A DNA stretch of 64,000 nucleotides, from NCBI RefSeq assembly GCF_030253575.1, contig NC_080557.1:5637001-5701000 (forward strand), written 5' to 3'. The translations under genes and the position numbers were made by a program. Numbering within the stretch: position 1 is the stretch's first letter; every line of letters starts with the position of its first letter. Positions 33,018 to 44,727 of the stretch are shown here, in pieces. Under the pieces are notes generated by a model, which saw nothing but the letters and a program-made list of their open reading frames with translations, did not search any database and was not told where the DNA came from. Origin of the DNA: Rhododendron vialii (Eukaryota; Streptophyta; Magnoliopsida; Ericales; Ericaceae).

Positions 33018-33290
33018 TCAATTTTTTTTTTTATTAACTAAGAGGGTGGAAGGGGGCGACCAGTGTAACAACCCCTTTGGGTGTGACCATAGAAGCTCCC
33101 TAGCTACCAGCCAGTGGAATGTCCAGTTAGAGCTATAGCTACTATCTACGAAAATAGGCCGTCACCACGGCACCACCGTAGTGCAAGATGGCTTAGATTC
33201 AATCCCCATTATCGGTGAGACTCGAACCCGAATTTCGGGGAGGGGGTTGTGTGTGTGTGGTGAGCTAAGTCGAGCCATCCAGCCTGCCAC
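33018..33290 (-). mobile_element. probable SINE, minus strand
   Basis: On the minus strand an A-box-like gacttagctcacca is followed by a B-box ggttcgagtctcacc, and the body ends ttagttaataaaaaaaaaa. The poly-T run at 33020-33031 is its tail. The target duplication is not resolved. Confidence 0.65.
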
Positions 33291-34008
33291 CTTTAGATTA
33301 GAAATATCAAAAGAGAGAGCTCCTTGAAATTCGAATGAAATGAAAATAGTGCCAGGGGTAAAACAATAAGAAGGGGACAAAACAGCCCTCCTCACAAAAA
33401 GGGGGGTTTGGGGGACTCCATTTTCTTGAAATTGGTAGTCTTCCAAACACGACAGATCATCTGGGAAATGACATGAGAGTGTGAAAAAAAGTGCACCTTT
33501 CTTTTGGGCATTTCTAACTGCCCCCACCCCCCATTTGGGGCATGGTGTCTCCCTTCGAGGGTACCCTAAAAGATCCAACTTGAGGTTGTCCTATTGACCA
33601 CACCTTCTTTCCCATCAAGAAAATGAATATATGGTTCTTTGTCTCATCTTCATCCAATCATCAATCTTTCAATTGTCCAATTTTGATGTGCCAATTCTCT
33701 GTTTAGATAAATTAATTACTATCAAAATTGATGTGCCAATTGCAAAAACACTAGCTAAGAGTTATATATTAAATCTTCATATGTGCAGGTATAGTAGCTG
33801 CACCATATTTGAATATCCCATCCATTTTGGACATTCTTATCCTACCCTTTGGGGTGTTTTAACCAGACTCAGAAGGCTATGCATGCGTTGTCCCATGATT
33901 TTAACCTATCAGTTGGACCACACACAAAGTTTACTACTGTTTGACAAGTGACTGAATAATTAACTATCTTCCTCAATTTGTAAATCAAAATGGCTCTGTT
34001 TGATTTGG
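33291..34008. other. intergenic, no gene seen
   Basis: Low-complexity G/C runs around 33400-33560 give open frames but no recognisable protein. The rest is AT-rich unique DNA. Confidence 0.4.
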
Positions 34009-34179
34009 GTGCTGAGCATCTCCCTGCAAAGCAGCGTTCGATCCGACCGTTCATTTCGGAACAGATAGTTCGGATTGAATTTGAGCTCATACTAATCTAA
34101 AACATCCATTGCTCGGTATTGTCGAGATGAACGGCTGGATTGACCATTTTGTACCCGCTTTGCAAGAAGGTGCTTGACA
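34009..34179. mobile_element. small foldback MITE
   Basis: gctgagcatctccctgcaaagc at the left and gctttgcaagaaggtgcttgac at the right are inverted, with inner words ccgttcat and atgaacgg also paired. Confidence 0.65.
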
Positions 34180-34929
34180 ACATTCCCTATTCGGGTTTTG
34201 AGAGAGGTTTTTAAGATAATGAGTGGAGATAAATAGATAGATAGATAGATAAAGAAATATGAGTAATAATTGAAAAGAAAATTTATTAAGAACCCTGCGT
34301 AGAGGAGGGGTTGGTTTTAGGAGCCCAAAATGAAGTCAAAAGCTATGTGAACAGATTGCTTGTGCACATACGGATCAATGGGGCCCACTTCGAGGTCTCT
34401 ACAAACAATTTAAGGGTGACATTCTGAATTGAAACGTTATTGTGGTAAATGCTGTCAAAGGCAATAATGAAATTACATTTTTTTCCCTTTATAAGCTATT
34501 TTTTTCTTGATTTATTGATTCCACATGCAGAACACAATACAATTAGGCTCCATTCTGTCAAGGTTTATATTTAATTTTTTAGTACTTATTTTTTGTTTTA
34601 CGAGATAAGTCATTCTCTCACAATACATCACATTTAATTCAAAAAATAAGGTTCTTATTTGACCTTAGTGGAACGGAGTTAACATTTTCCTTGACCTAGG
34701 GCAAAATTTAATTTGGAATTTGCATATGGAGCTCAAATAAAAAAAAAACTTCTAATACTGTTAAAACAATTGCTACATTTGTTACAACGGTATTGCTGAC
34801 CTCTCTACCCACTAGGCGAAAGATAATACACATATATCAATACACTTTTTATCTATTATCTTACCCCCTTTGGATGAAGGTTAGAATAATCCTTGTTACA
34901 ATGAGTTGAGAATGAGTTAGGTTCTTCCA

Positions 34930-35290
34930 TGTCATCAGACACGGCAAAGAAGACGGGGTCCACCCGTTGTCTTCTGGTCTTGAATCATTTATTCGATCTT
35001 TCGACTAAGGGAGATATATCTTACTTACGATTCCTGCAATATAGTATCTTGATCGAACCTTGTGCATCTAGCCTTAAAAAACTAGAAACGAACCAAAAGG
35101 TTCATTGCTCATTTACAATATTCTGACTTTCGAGTTAGCCGGCTTTCTTTCTAGAGCGACCTCCGATCTGTTCATTTTCTTTGTCCGGCCGGGCAGGACT
35201 GCAGCTAAGGCTTCGGCATCTGATGTTGTCTCTTCTATCTCTTCTAAATAAGAAAAAGTAGAGAAGGAAAGAACCCCCTTCCTTTCCTAT
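34930..35290. other. candidate organelle-derived (mitochondrial) DNA insert
   Basis: This stretch differs in texture from its AT-rich neighbours: higher GC, no A/T runs, and words such as gagttagccggctttctttctagagcgacc and gaaagaacccccttcctttcc that look like plant mitochondrial intergenic DNA. The call is a texture judgement only. Confidence 0.35.
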
Positions 35291-35298
35291 TGGGTCAC

Positions 35299-35474
35299 TC
35301 CACGTGTCAAGGGAACAAGAGCAGTTAATGCGACGGTGATGTAGTCACCGTCCTACCTGTACATTTTTCCACCGCTGACGTGGACTTTTTTGTCGTTTAG
35401 TTGCTTCGGGAGACAGTCATTCCACGTGGTCTGGCCCTCAGGACTGTGACGTGGGAGGAATTTAGCCACGTGGC
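35299..35474. promoter_or_regulatory. cluster of ACGTG (G-box/ABRE-like) motifs
   Basis: Five ACGT-core motifs in 175 bases: cacgtgtc at 35301, gacgtgg at 35377, ccacgtgg at 35422, gacgtggg at 35447 and ccacgtggc at 35466. G-box/ABRE sites bind bZIP and bHLH factors. No gene was found next to it, so it may be part of a lost promoter or of an element. Confidence 0.45.
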
Positions 35475-36405
35475 GATTGGTGACTGGCTGGTATGTTTCC
35501 GTTGTTGGTAACATAAACATATCTAAAGGTCACCGCCGTGTCGGGGTACTGTGATAAACGTTTTGGTTTAGTGAGATAGAGAATAGACCCTTTGGAGTTC
35601 CTAATCCTCGGGACTATGACAAATTAACAAACGCACAACGCACGTACGATATGTTTTAGCTAAATAAGTTAAGTTGACTTTTTTTTAGCCAAGTAGTAGT
35701 CTTTGGGACTAAGGTTTTTGCAGTATCAAATTTGATTTTTCTTGCCAATAACTCTTGGAGCAATTTTGTCCTAATGTGTAAGTGTGTGAAACGGCTGTAG
35801 AAGGAGCTGTAGAGATTAATCTGAAGTGCGCGCAAACTGGCATGAGATACCCTGCATTATACAAAAAACAAAGAAAGTTGCTTGGCTTATTGTTTTATAT
35901 TTAAGATTATTCTAACCTCCGTCCAAATGATGTAAGATAAAACGGAGAATGTGCATTGATATCCGAAAAATACATGTGTATTGATATTTGTGAAAGTGTA
36001 TTAATAACTGTGAGATATACATTGATATATGAATTTGTTTGAAATTATGTGCATATTATCCTCTGCCTAATTGGCAGAGATTAGCAAATCCGTTATATTT
36101 ATTCAAGTTTTTATTTGTTACAACTAGAAGAATTGGAAAAGCAAAAACATTTGACCCATACTCAATTTCTTTTGAATAAAGTCAATAAATCTGGCTTTTT
36201 GACGAATGAATATTGTCATATTGTCAATTTTGCCATATGCTTTCTCCAATTTGACAAATAAAATGGCATTTGTCGTATTCGAAATTTTTTGAGTTTATAG
36301 GTGTGCATGGGATAGTACGAAGTTGCCATTTCTTTTGTTATTTTTGAGAATTTACAACAATTTTTTTTTATTTTGCAAAAATAGCAACCGATGTAGTTGC
36401 TCTTA
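35475..36405. other. intergenic, no gene seen
   Basis: AT-rich DNA without recognisable coding sequence or element ends. Confidence 0.4.
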
Positions 36406-37662
36406 GCGCTCATTTGGATGCGGAACTAGGCTTTGGGGTATTATGCAAGAAAAGATGATTGGATAGTATGGGGTATTGGTTAATAAGGGATGACCCACAT
36501 TTATGGAAAAAATATTAAATAGTACTTGGCCAGTTTGGATGAGGTATTAGAAAGGGGAATAAAATAATACTTGATTTGGTGGAAGATTAATTGAGGGTAT
36601 AAGGAAGGGGGATTGATGTAAAAAGCTATTAAATGACTTTTTGCCCTTATGCATTGTTTTATGACAAAATTTGTTAGTTTAATTATAATCAGAATAAATA
36701 CGTGTTGCATGGGACAGAAAAAAAGATAAAAGCTGCAAGGTTTGGTTTGGGAGAAAGCTGAGCAAAAAAAATTAGTGTTTCAAATTTCAATTTGTTTGAA
36801 TGGGTGAGAAGATTTTATTTTTCTGATCATTTAATTCTAAAGGGTCATAATTAAATTTTGAATCTAGGACTCTCATTGATTAGCCCTAAAAAAGTCGTAC
36901 AACCAAATATCTCTTAGAACTAACCAACGAAAGCTCTAAAGCCAAAAATTAATTATGACCGTCTAGGATAAAATGATCAGAATACAAAAATCTTTCCACC
37001 GGTTCAAACAGATTGAAATTTGGAACACTTAATTTTTTAACCATATTTTTTAATATATAAAATGTAGGTTGAAAAATTAAGTGTTCCAATTTCAATCCGT
37101 TTGAACCGGTGGAAAGATTTTAGTTTTCTAATCATTTTATCCTAAAGGGTCATAATTAATTTTTGGCTTTAGAGCTCTCATTGGTTAGCCTTAAGAGATA
37201 TTTGGTTGTACGATTTTCTTAGGGCTAATCAACGAGAGTTTTAGAGTCAAAAATTTAATTATGATCATTTCGGATAAAATGATCAAAAAATTAAAATCTT
37301 TCTACCGGTTCAAACGAATTGAAATTTGGAACACTTAATTTTTTTGCTTTTTGAACAATAGACCGAGAAGAGGGCGACAGAAATGTTGTCTGTAGGTGGG
37401 GAAGGGTGATTACGAAGGGTACGATCGTTCAAAAGATAGGGGGATTAGGGGAGATTCCACAATGACTTCTCAAACCCTAGTCATCTATAAGCCCTTCAGC
37501 CGTTATTAGGCGGGGTTACGGAGAAGGGGGTTTTGAGAAATCCCTCTGTTATTGACTTTCCAAACAACGCCATACAGCCGGGCACAACGCCATACAGCCG
37601 GCTCCATAGACTAGAAGGGGGAATTTCACAATCCCTTCACAGTGCAGCATCCAAACGAGCCC
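36406..37662. mobile_element. non-autonomous PIF/Harbinger-type element (1257 bp)
   Basis: Termini GCGCTCATTTGGATGC and, inverted, GGGCTCGTTTGGATGC, flanked by TTA at 36403-36405 and 37663-37665, the target choice of PIF/Harbinger. No transposase. The interior holds four alternately inverted copies of a ~140-base module (see the repeat entry). Confidence 0.85.
36765..37343. repeat. four alternating inverted modules inside the Harbinger-type element
   Basis: Modules at about 36768-36900 (forward), 36887-37035 (reverse), 37078-37229 (forward) and 37216-37342 (reverse) share words such as aaagggtcataattaa, gctctcattggttag and ccggttcaaac. Forward-reverse neighbours can form two large hairpins or one double cruciform. 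Confidence 0.85.
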
Positions 37663-37916
37663 TTAGGTATTATACATAGAGGACTTTGAGTTACGAAATA
37701 GGAGTAGAATGGAAGTAAAAAAGAAGAAGAAAGGAATGGTCTGCGGTCCCATTATTTACGACTATTCAATTCATGTGCGTATGTCACTCACATAAATGGG
37801 AAGGGGACCTTCAACCACCTCATTTTGTATGTCTCGAGGTATAGATGACTCGTACGTGCACAAATAATATCATCACATTTTGCTGTAATTCTTGCGACGT
37901 AGTCTCTAGATGTGTC

Positions 37917-38063
37917 AAATGGGTCAGGCAGCACATGTACAACATAAGCACGGCACATTTAAGAGCGACACGACATGACACGATTGCTATAGGTGAGTCA
38001 TGCTAGGTTATTTTTTCGAGGTACGGGCATGAGCACAAGCATAGCACGGCATGACACGAGTAA
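37917..38063. mobile_element. fragment of a TAGRGGTGTCAAA-type hAT element
   Basis: Left end TAGATGTGTCAAATGGGTC followed by cacggca/cgacacga words as in the complete element at 53419-54389. The right end is missing. Confidence 0.6.
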
Positions 38064-38200
38064 AAATTCGATATAAATATCATCAAGAACTTCAGGATTT
38101 ATAAATCGTCGGTATAATTCAACTTGCCAACCATTTCCTTCTTAGAAGATGATGAATCAAAACAAGAGTCTTCTTTCTCTTCGACAATGATGATCCAATA

Positions 38201-38848
38201 TGTAGTAGGCTGAAATAACGGCTTGTGCTCACGCCGTGCAGACATCGAGCCTCCCGTGAACGGTCTAAACCTTGTTGACGGTTCGGCTCGGGTTGTCTCG
38301 ATGTTCGGTGGAGCCTCTCCAAAAGTTAGAAGGAATCATTTGTTGAACGTGCCGACCCTTTGACGATCGGACCTCACGTTCGGCCTTGAATGGACGTAGG
38401 TACCCTCACCCACGTGGGAACAATAACCATAGCCGTGATGATGACCGTGATGTCACCCGAGCGGTTACAAGCTTGGATAAGGATGAGAGCACGTGAAGGT
38501 GCCAGCTCACCCTATAAATGAATACAAAATCCTAACGTGACGATAGTGTGACGTCAACTGGCGCGTGACAAGCATATGTGCAGTCTTGGAGGCCAAGCTA
38601 AGAAGTACCTTATAAATACCCATTATGCCAACCCTAGAGAGGTACAAGGTCTTCAATACTCAAACCCTAATTCTTGGCTTTCATTTTTGAGCAACTGTAC
38701 TCATTCTTGCACTGGAGGGCCATTCCAAAATTCCTCCGGTGTGGTCTTTTAGTCGTGCTTCCTTGTGCAGGTTAGGTGGAAGCCAGGAGTCACTCTCAAT
38801 CGAACCATGGTCCAAAAATGAGTGAACCAGATTCATCGGAACCCCACA
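38201..38848. mobile_element. solo LTR, probably Ty3/Gypsy
   Basis: Starts TGTAGTAGGC and ends ACCCCACA, 648 bp, with a 5-bp duplication caata at 38196-38200 and 38849-38853. It contains ccttataaatacc and a downstream region typical of Gypsy LTRs (ggagggccattcc...). No internal domain remains. Confidence 0.8.
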
Positions 38849-38853
38849 CAATA

Positions 38854-39759
38854 ACACAAAAGCCCAATCCTCTGTGAGAGCTATATATCATCCATTGCAA
38901 AACTTGGAAAGTAGTCATAAGTTATAAATTCCGCATTCTCGGATTCCATAGCTCGTTTTATTTTTTAGAAGTTGAACATCTCTCCCAAGGTGCTATCTAG
39001 CTCTTCTTACAATACTAACTTTATCTCACTCGTCAAAAAACAAAAAAAAAAAAAAAAACCAAAACGAGGGAAAATGACGTGCACATGACGTGCATATATT
39101 TGTACCCATGCAGGGCTAGTACGTGCTTACAGTGCCCGTGCCGCACGCCCAAAATGACAGCCCGTTCTCATCCACTTAGCGTTTGTGCATGTCCACAACA
39201 AGTTGTATGTACTTCTAACGTGACATGCATGTTCTGGCCCGACCTAGCTAGTTCGTTTTTCTCGATACAAGCATGAGTTTAGAATTTCTAATCTGTAATT
39301 TTTCTTAAACCACAGATGACATGTGCATACACAAACAACTACACCTATACGTACATGTGTGATAGGTGGCTCCCAAATCTTGCTGGATTTAGTTGTAGTG
39401 ATAGACATTAACTTGTTCGGTTTGGGTTTTGAGAGAGGTTTTAAAATGTAATGAGTGGAGATAGATAAATAAAAAAACATAATTGGGAACTGTGCACGGG
39501 GTTATTTCGATTAAAAAGGTGAATAGTCTAATATTTCATAAACCATCATATTTGCTCTATGTTACAAGCTATTTCAGATCAACATAATCTTGTTGTGTGA
39601 TTTTAAAGTTAAATCATATATTTAACCATTCTCTTCACTTCAGGCTCCGTCGAGAATTTAGTCCCATGATTTATAGTTAAAATTTGGCGACATTTTTCTT
39701 GATAACAAGATAGGATCAGTTTGTCTTATCTAGAAAAATTTTGCACCTCTAAATTTTTT
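38854..39759. other. intergenic, no gene seen
   Basis: AT-rich unique DNA with one long A-run near 39040-39058. No recognisable gene. Confidence 0.4.
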
Positions 39760-39955
39760 TTGAACAGCGAAGCAAATTTTTTTTATTGATATGAAAAAAA
39801 GGATTACAAAGCAAAGTTTAAGTTGGCAAAAAATCAACAGAGCACTCAATAGACCAAACCCAATGAGCGAGAAAACTTCAAGTGGCATCGAGATTCGAGA
39901 GTTTCACATACCCTAATCCATGCCCGCAAAATTAAGGTTGCTTGTCAGTTTCCTT
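39760..39955 (-). mobile_element. probable LINE 3' end
   Basis: Poly-T and 'gaacagcgaagcaaattttttttattgatatg' followed by ggattacaaag resemble the reverse complement of an L1-type LINE tail. No duplication found. Confidence 0.5.
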
Positions 39956-39963
39956 ATCATGCA

Positions 39964-40474
39964 TAGGGCTGCAAAGAGCGACTCGCAGATCGGCTCATTA
40001 GTGGCTCGTTCAAGCTCAGTTTGGAAGTTAAATGAACAAGCTCGAGCCGATTTTTTCAACTCGTTATGTAAACGAGCCGAGAACGAGCTAGGATAAGCTC
40101 GGCTCGTGAGCCGGGGTATACATACTTAAGTTTATGATTTTTATTGTTATTTCATAATTTGTTCTTTCCGTTTTCACTTTCCAATCAACCAAGGGAGGTA
40201 AGAGCGCACGCACACCAGTACACTCCCGCTCCATAGGAAAATGAAAGATATATACCTTCACAATCAAAATATTTTTGGTTGTATTAGGCCTATGCGAGGA
40301 TACATATACATTTTTCGTTGGTCCGTTGAGGTTCGTGAACAAGCTCGAGCTTGAGTCAAGCCAAGGCCCACTCGGCTTGAGCTCACTCAAGCTCGAGCTC
40401 GGGTTCGTTAAAAACTTAATAAACAAGCTTGAACACTGTAAAGCTTGACTCGTCTCGGCTCATTTGCAGCCCTA
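39964..40474. mobile_element. hAT-like non-autonomous element (gagctcg-rich)
   Basis: Inverted ends TAGGGCTGCAAAGAGC and TAGGGCTGCAAATGAGC. Both subterminal regions are filled with aagctcgagc/ggctcgt words. I see no clear 8-bp duplication. Confidence 0.7.
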
Positions 40475-40976
40475 GTGCCATGATGCATCTTCACCTTGCT
40501 AGTTTTTTATTTTTTGGTCAATATTGTATACATGATCAGCTAGTGGGATTTAGTAGAGTGTTAATAGATTAGTTCACAGTGGGGTTCAGAGACTATCGAT
40601 AATTCTGAAACCCAAACACCAATAACAGGGATTCGAATTCTAACCTTCCACACGAAAAGGACATGAGTTACCCAATGGGACAGGAGCCCGTTGGTTTCAC
40701 CTTGCTAGTTGACCTCTCAATTTCTGAAGGGTTAATGATGAAGTCACTTTGATGACATTGTTGAAACTTTTCACCCCTATCTTCTGGAACTAATATATAA
40801 TCAAGGAACGGCACAATTAATTAAAAGTAATTAAAGCGCTAATTCCAAAATGATGGTGTAATCATACAGATTGGAACATTCTCATAATAATCTAATGATC
40901 GATGAAGCAAGTCTTCATATCAATATTTGTATGCGATGAGAGAGAAATGTTTTTTCAAGATACAATGCACCTCGTA

Positions 40977-41402
40977 CTCCCTCTGACCTGCAAATTATAG
41001 TCCATTAAAAAAAGACGTGCAAATTTTAAATAAAAAATATAATACTTTTGTACATAGTTTTTGAAACTCTTTCACACTAATTTAAAGAATTAGTTGAGAT
41101 CCTTAATCTGGTATAAAGGAATTTGAAAAATTATGTACAAAATCACACACTTTGTCTTTTAATTAAAAAATTGTACTCCAAACTGTCGCTAAGTGTTCCC
41201 CACTGAAATCGTATAATTTTATATTTAAAAATAAAGTACCCCTGTGCATAATTAGTTTTTTGAATATTTTTACACCAATTTAAAGAAATAATTAATATAT
41301 TTAATTTGGTGCAAAGAAATTGAATGCAAAAGTACTTACTGTATTTTGTGATCCGAAAATTGCATATCTTTTTGTAGGAACTCTTAAAAGGGACAAAGGG
41401 AG
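40977..41402. mobile_element. mariner/Stowaway-type element (426 bp)
   Basis: Ends CTCCCTCTGACC and, inverted, CTCCCTTTGTCCC, with TA on both sides (40975-40976 and 41403-41404). No transposase. Confidence 0.82.
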
Positions 41403-41404
41403 TA

Positions 41405-42442
41405 CCGTGTCTTTTCTTAGTATACTAACTTTGTGAGATGAAGAGAGTATTTTTTCGTTCAGTTTCAAAATAAAAAAGTTGTATATACATGAATAACTAG
41501 GGTGCAACAAGAAAACACTTGCAGGGATTACATTTTGAAAACGTCTACGTTTGGTTTTTCTTTTAAAAAATACTCATTTTTGGGTTTTTTTTAGCTACTT
41601 CATGATTCAAGTATTTTGTCTATATATAGTACAGAATTTCAAAAAAAATTGTCAATCTATTTTTAGCTCTCGGTGAGTCGGTATATCTAGTGTAGCTGAT
41701 CTGTCTAGAAAGTAAAGAAATTAAAAAAAAAATCTAAACAAGTTCACTAACAACTTAAAATATTTTAAAAAGTCAAAATTTGAGATAGTTATTGTTTTTA
41801 CAAAAAGTATGATTTTTAAAAACCATAATGTTTTTAAAAGTCAATATTTTAAAATGCATGTGCACCGAAAACGTAAGAACCTTGTAATTATTAATTTTTT
41901 TATTATAAAAGATTGACTAAAATTGAAGTGGAATAATTTTTTATTTCCCTTTTTTTTCCCTCTTAATTTACTTTGTGCACCCTCCCCGAAGGATTGCATG
42001 CAAGGCACATCCAAAAAAAAAAAAAAAAAGTACAGTTAAGAAATATTAATTAGCCGACAAAGAGACAATTCATGTCTCTAGGACGAAAAACTTGGAAAAA
42101 GATTGGCCCACATTTCCTTGGAAAAGTAAAATAAAAAGGGGTAATTCCAAGTTTTTACTTCATTTTGGTACATATTTTGCGAGGATGTGTTTGGTCCAGA
42201 CGAAACAAGACAGTTAATTAGAGAGCAAGCTTCCTCTTGATAATTAAATAAAAGTGTTACAAACTTTAAAAGAAAATATCAATTCGAACTTCAAGAAAAA
42301 CCTTGCTTGAATTTTGGTCAATCTTTCTATTCCATGTAAATTTCACACTATACACTGGTCCACAAGCACTATTGCGGACGCGTCTATGTCACAACGATAT
42401 ATATGTGTCTAAAGCATTCCCGATTCAATAATTTGCTAAACT
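41405..42442. other. intergenic, no gene seen
   Basis: Very AT-rich DNA with A- and T-runs. No coding sequence recognised. Confidence 0.4.
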
Positions 42443-42697
42443 CACAGAGCCAGTTGTTGGCTAAAGCTCGTAAAGTCACCGCTTTAGGCCTCTAATTTTT
42501 CACAAATTTTGATGGCCCACAATTTTATATTTCCATACACTCCAATTAGGCCTACATAAAAATTGAAATTAGCTTGTCTAAAAATTTTAAGGTTAAAAAA
42601 TAAGGCTCTAAGTGAAAAGACTACGGTGGTGAAACTTGATTATGCAAGGTTTAATTAATACATTTGCAGCTAAAAATGCGAGTAGAGTAATCTTTAA

Positions 42698-43130
42698 GGG
42701 CGTGTTTGATAACCCTCTTGGAGGGAGGGATTGGGATTGAGAAGGTGATAGGATTGTTAATTCTTTGTTTGGTTGACATTTGTGGATGGGGATTAGTTAT
42801 CCCATGGGATTGTTAATCCCCCAAAATGGGGGTATTAGCAATACCATGGGGGGGGGGTGTTACTACTAATCCCATCCCCATGGGATTGAGCAAGACTAGT
42901 TTAAAAACTCATCTCAATCCCAATCTCAATCCTAATCCTAGCCAAAACAAACATGTTATTTTACAATCTCACCTCATTCTCAATTCCAATCCCAATCCTA
43001 ATCCTGTGCAAAACAAACATGAATGAATGATTCATCCCTTCATTAATAATCCCACCTCATTCTTAATTCTAATCCTAATCCCACCTCATTACGAATCCCT
43101 CCAAAACGAAATCTGCAATCAAACACACCC
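42698..43130. mobile_element. Tourist-like PIF/Harbinger MITE (433 bp)
   Basis: Ends GGGCGTGTTTGAT and, inverted, GGGTGTGTTTGATT, flanked by TAA at 42695-42697 and 43131-43133. The interior repeats aatcccaatcc-type words. Confidence 0.92.
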
Positions 43131-43150
43131 TAAATGTCAAGTTTTTAAAA

Positions 43151-43667
43151 ATTAAAGCGTCGTGGTGGGTTGTCAGAATGCTCTGGCCGCTTGTGAGGGT
43201 TGAAATGGCAGCTTCTCGGTGGTCGCAATGGAGGTCCGTCAATGGGTGAGGTTCGTGACGGGTGCTGTTCTCGTTGTCTGGTGGATTTGGGTTTGGCCAT
43301 GGGATTTTTTGGTGGTGGGTTGGCTGCCGGAAGAAGGCTCGGAGTTTGGGGGTCGGCGGCGTTAATCTGCATAGGGTTAGGTTTTAATGCGTGTTGGGCC
43401 AGGCTTGGCTTTTCAGGCTGGGCTTGGCCCATCTTCGAGTTGAATGTAATACCTGGGTTTTTTAGGCCCATATGGGTGATAGGCTTCGGACTTTTTTGAA
43501 GGGCTTCGCCCCAAGGGGTATTCTTGATTGATTTCTTGTCAATTTTAGGTTTGGATTTCAGATTGGGCAGAAGATTGCTCTATGAGCATAATGTTATTTC
43601 CCTGCTTCTATTCTCTTGTAACAATTTCAAGTTAATGAAATTTTTTTGCCATTCATAAAAAAAAAAT
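43151..43667 (+). mobile_element. 5'-truncated LINE-type retroposon
   Basis: G/T-rich body without a full domain, then a 3' end (tgtaacaatttcaagttaat, gaaatttttttgcc) and an A-run at 43656-43666, typical of plant L1 elements. Confidence 0.65.
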
Positions 43668-44231
43668 TTGATATATTGTGTAATGGTTATCGATTTTGGG
43701 TACTTATGCTCTCAAATGATTGTAATGACTTTTACACGAAGATTTTATCCTAGGTATTTTTAACTATGCAAAGTAGATTGAGGGTCCCGTTTAAAAAAGT
43801 TAGCTTTAGGCCTCATAAATGTCGGAGCCGGCCCCGTGAACTCTTTAGCCAAAAATTCCCGTGAATCGCATGTCATTGAAGAACCATGCTCGGGTGTTAA
43901 CGACATGCAAGTATCAAGTCAACGTGATTGGTTTTCTGCAGGGAACAATCATAATGGAGAAAGCAGAACCCAAATCATGTGAACACAAGGAAAAGGAATT
44001 AAATGTTCTCATCTGGGCTGGTGAATGTGGTCCTTGAGATACAAACATCTAGGCCCCATCGGCAATGGTAGATGGGATGGGCTCTGACAAACTATTACTC
44101 CTACTACAACATGGAAAATAATTGAATGGGTCACTGCAGCACAAGAAGAAGGGAACATTTCAGGCATCACTTAATGCTAGTTAGATACATAAATCAGATA
44201 GATATCTAAAATTAATGCCAGAGGCCAAGTC

Positions 44232-44727
44232 TAGAGGTGTCAAATGGATAGTGTCGTGCTGGTCCGGTTTGTTTAGTTTCGTGTCAAACGTGCTTTGTGT
44301 CGTGCCTAGCTCGGCCTATTTATTAGTCGTGCCATGCCAGCACATTTTAAAATATGCTTGGCTCGGCCCGGCCCGGCCCACAGGTGCTCCACACTTTGCG
44401 TCGTGTCGCGTCGTGTCCCCAATTGGACTTTTTTTTTTATCGAGCATTGTAAAGACGAAAAAAATATTTGAAAAAGTTTGCTGCATTTTCTTTATTATTG
44501 ACAAAAAATTGATAACTAAAACAAACAAATAAAATCAAAAAATATACACATTTTATTGAATAGATAAGACTTGCATCACTACAGTTTGAGTTCATTCCAA
44601 CTAGATTCATACCTACTCAACTATCAATCAGTCATTTGCAATTCTTATATCTTACATTCCAATTTATGCAGCTGTTAAACGTGTCGTGCTCGTGCCATGC
44701 CGCTAGTCTAGCCCATTTGACATCTCA
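44232..44727. mobile_element. hAT-like element (TAGAGGTGTCAAATGG type)
   Basis: Left end TAGAGGTGTCAAATGG and inverted right end (ccatttgacatctca). The subterminal DNA is rich in gtcgtgc/ggcccggcc words. Same family as 53419-54389, but no clear target duplication. Confidence 0.7.

Larger units (their letters stand above)
42443..43838. mobile_element. probable hAT-like element hosting two nested insertions
   Basis: Left end CACAGAGCCAGTTG and inverted right end CACGGGGCCGGCTCC; the word gctttaggcctc recurs near both ends. A Harbinger MITE (42698-43130) and a LINE tail (43151-43667) lie inside. No clean 8-bp duplication was found, so the outer element is less certain than the inner MITE. Confidence 0.5.

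Noticed and set aside
33162-33578. 138-residue minus-strand frame
   Set aside because: It overlaps a SINE body and G/C runs, and shows no recognisable domain or splice context.
43145-43499. Overlapping open frames on both strands, G/P-rich
   Set aside because: They lie in a LINE-type retroposon ending in an A-tail; no recognisable domain.
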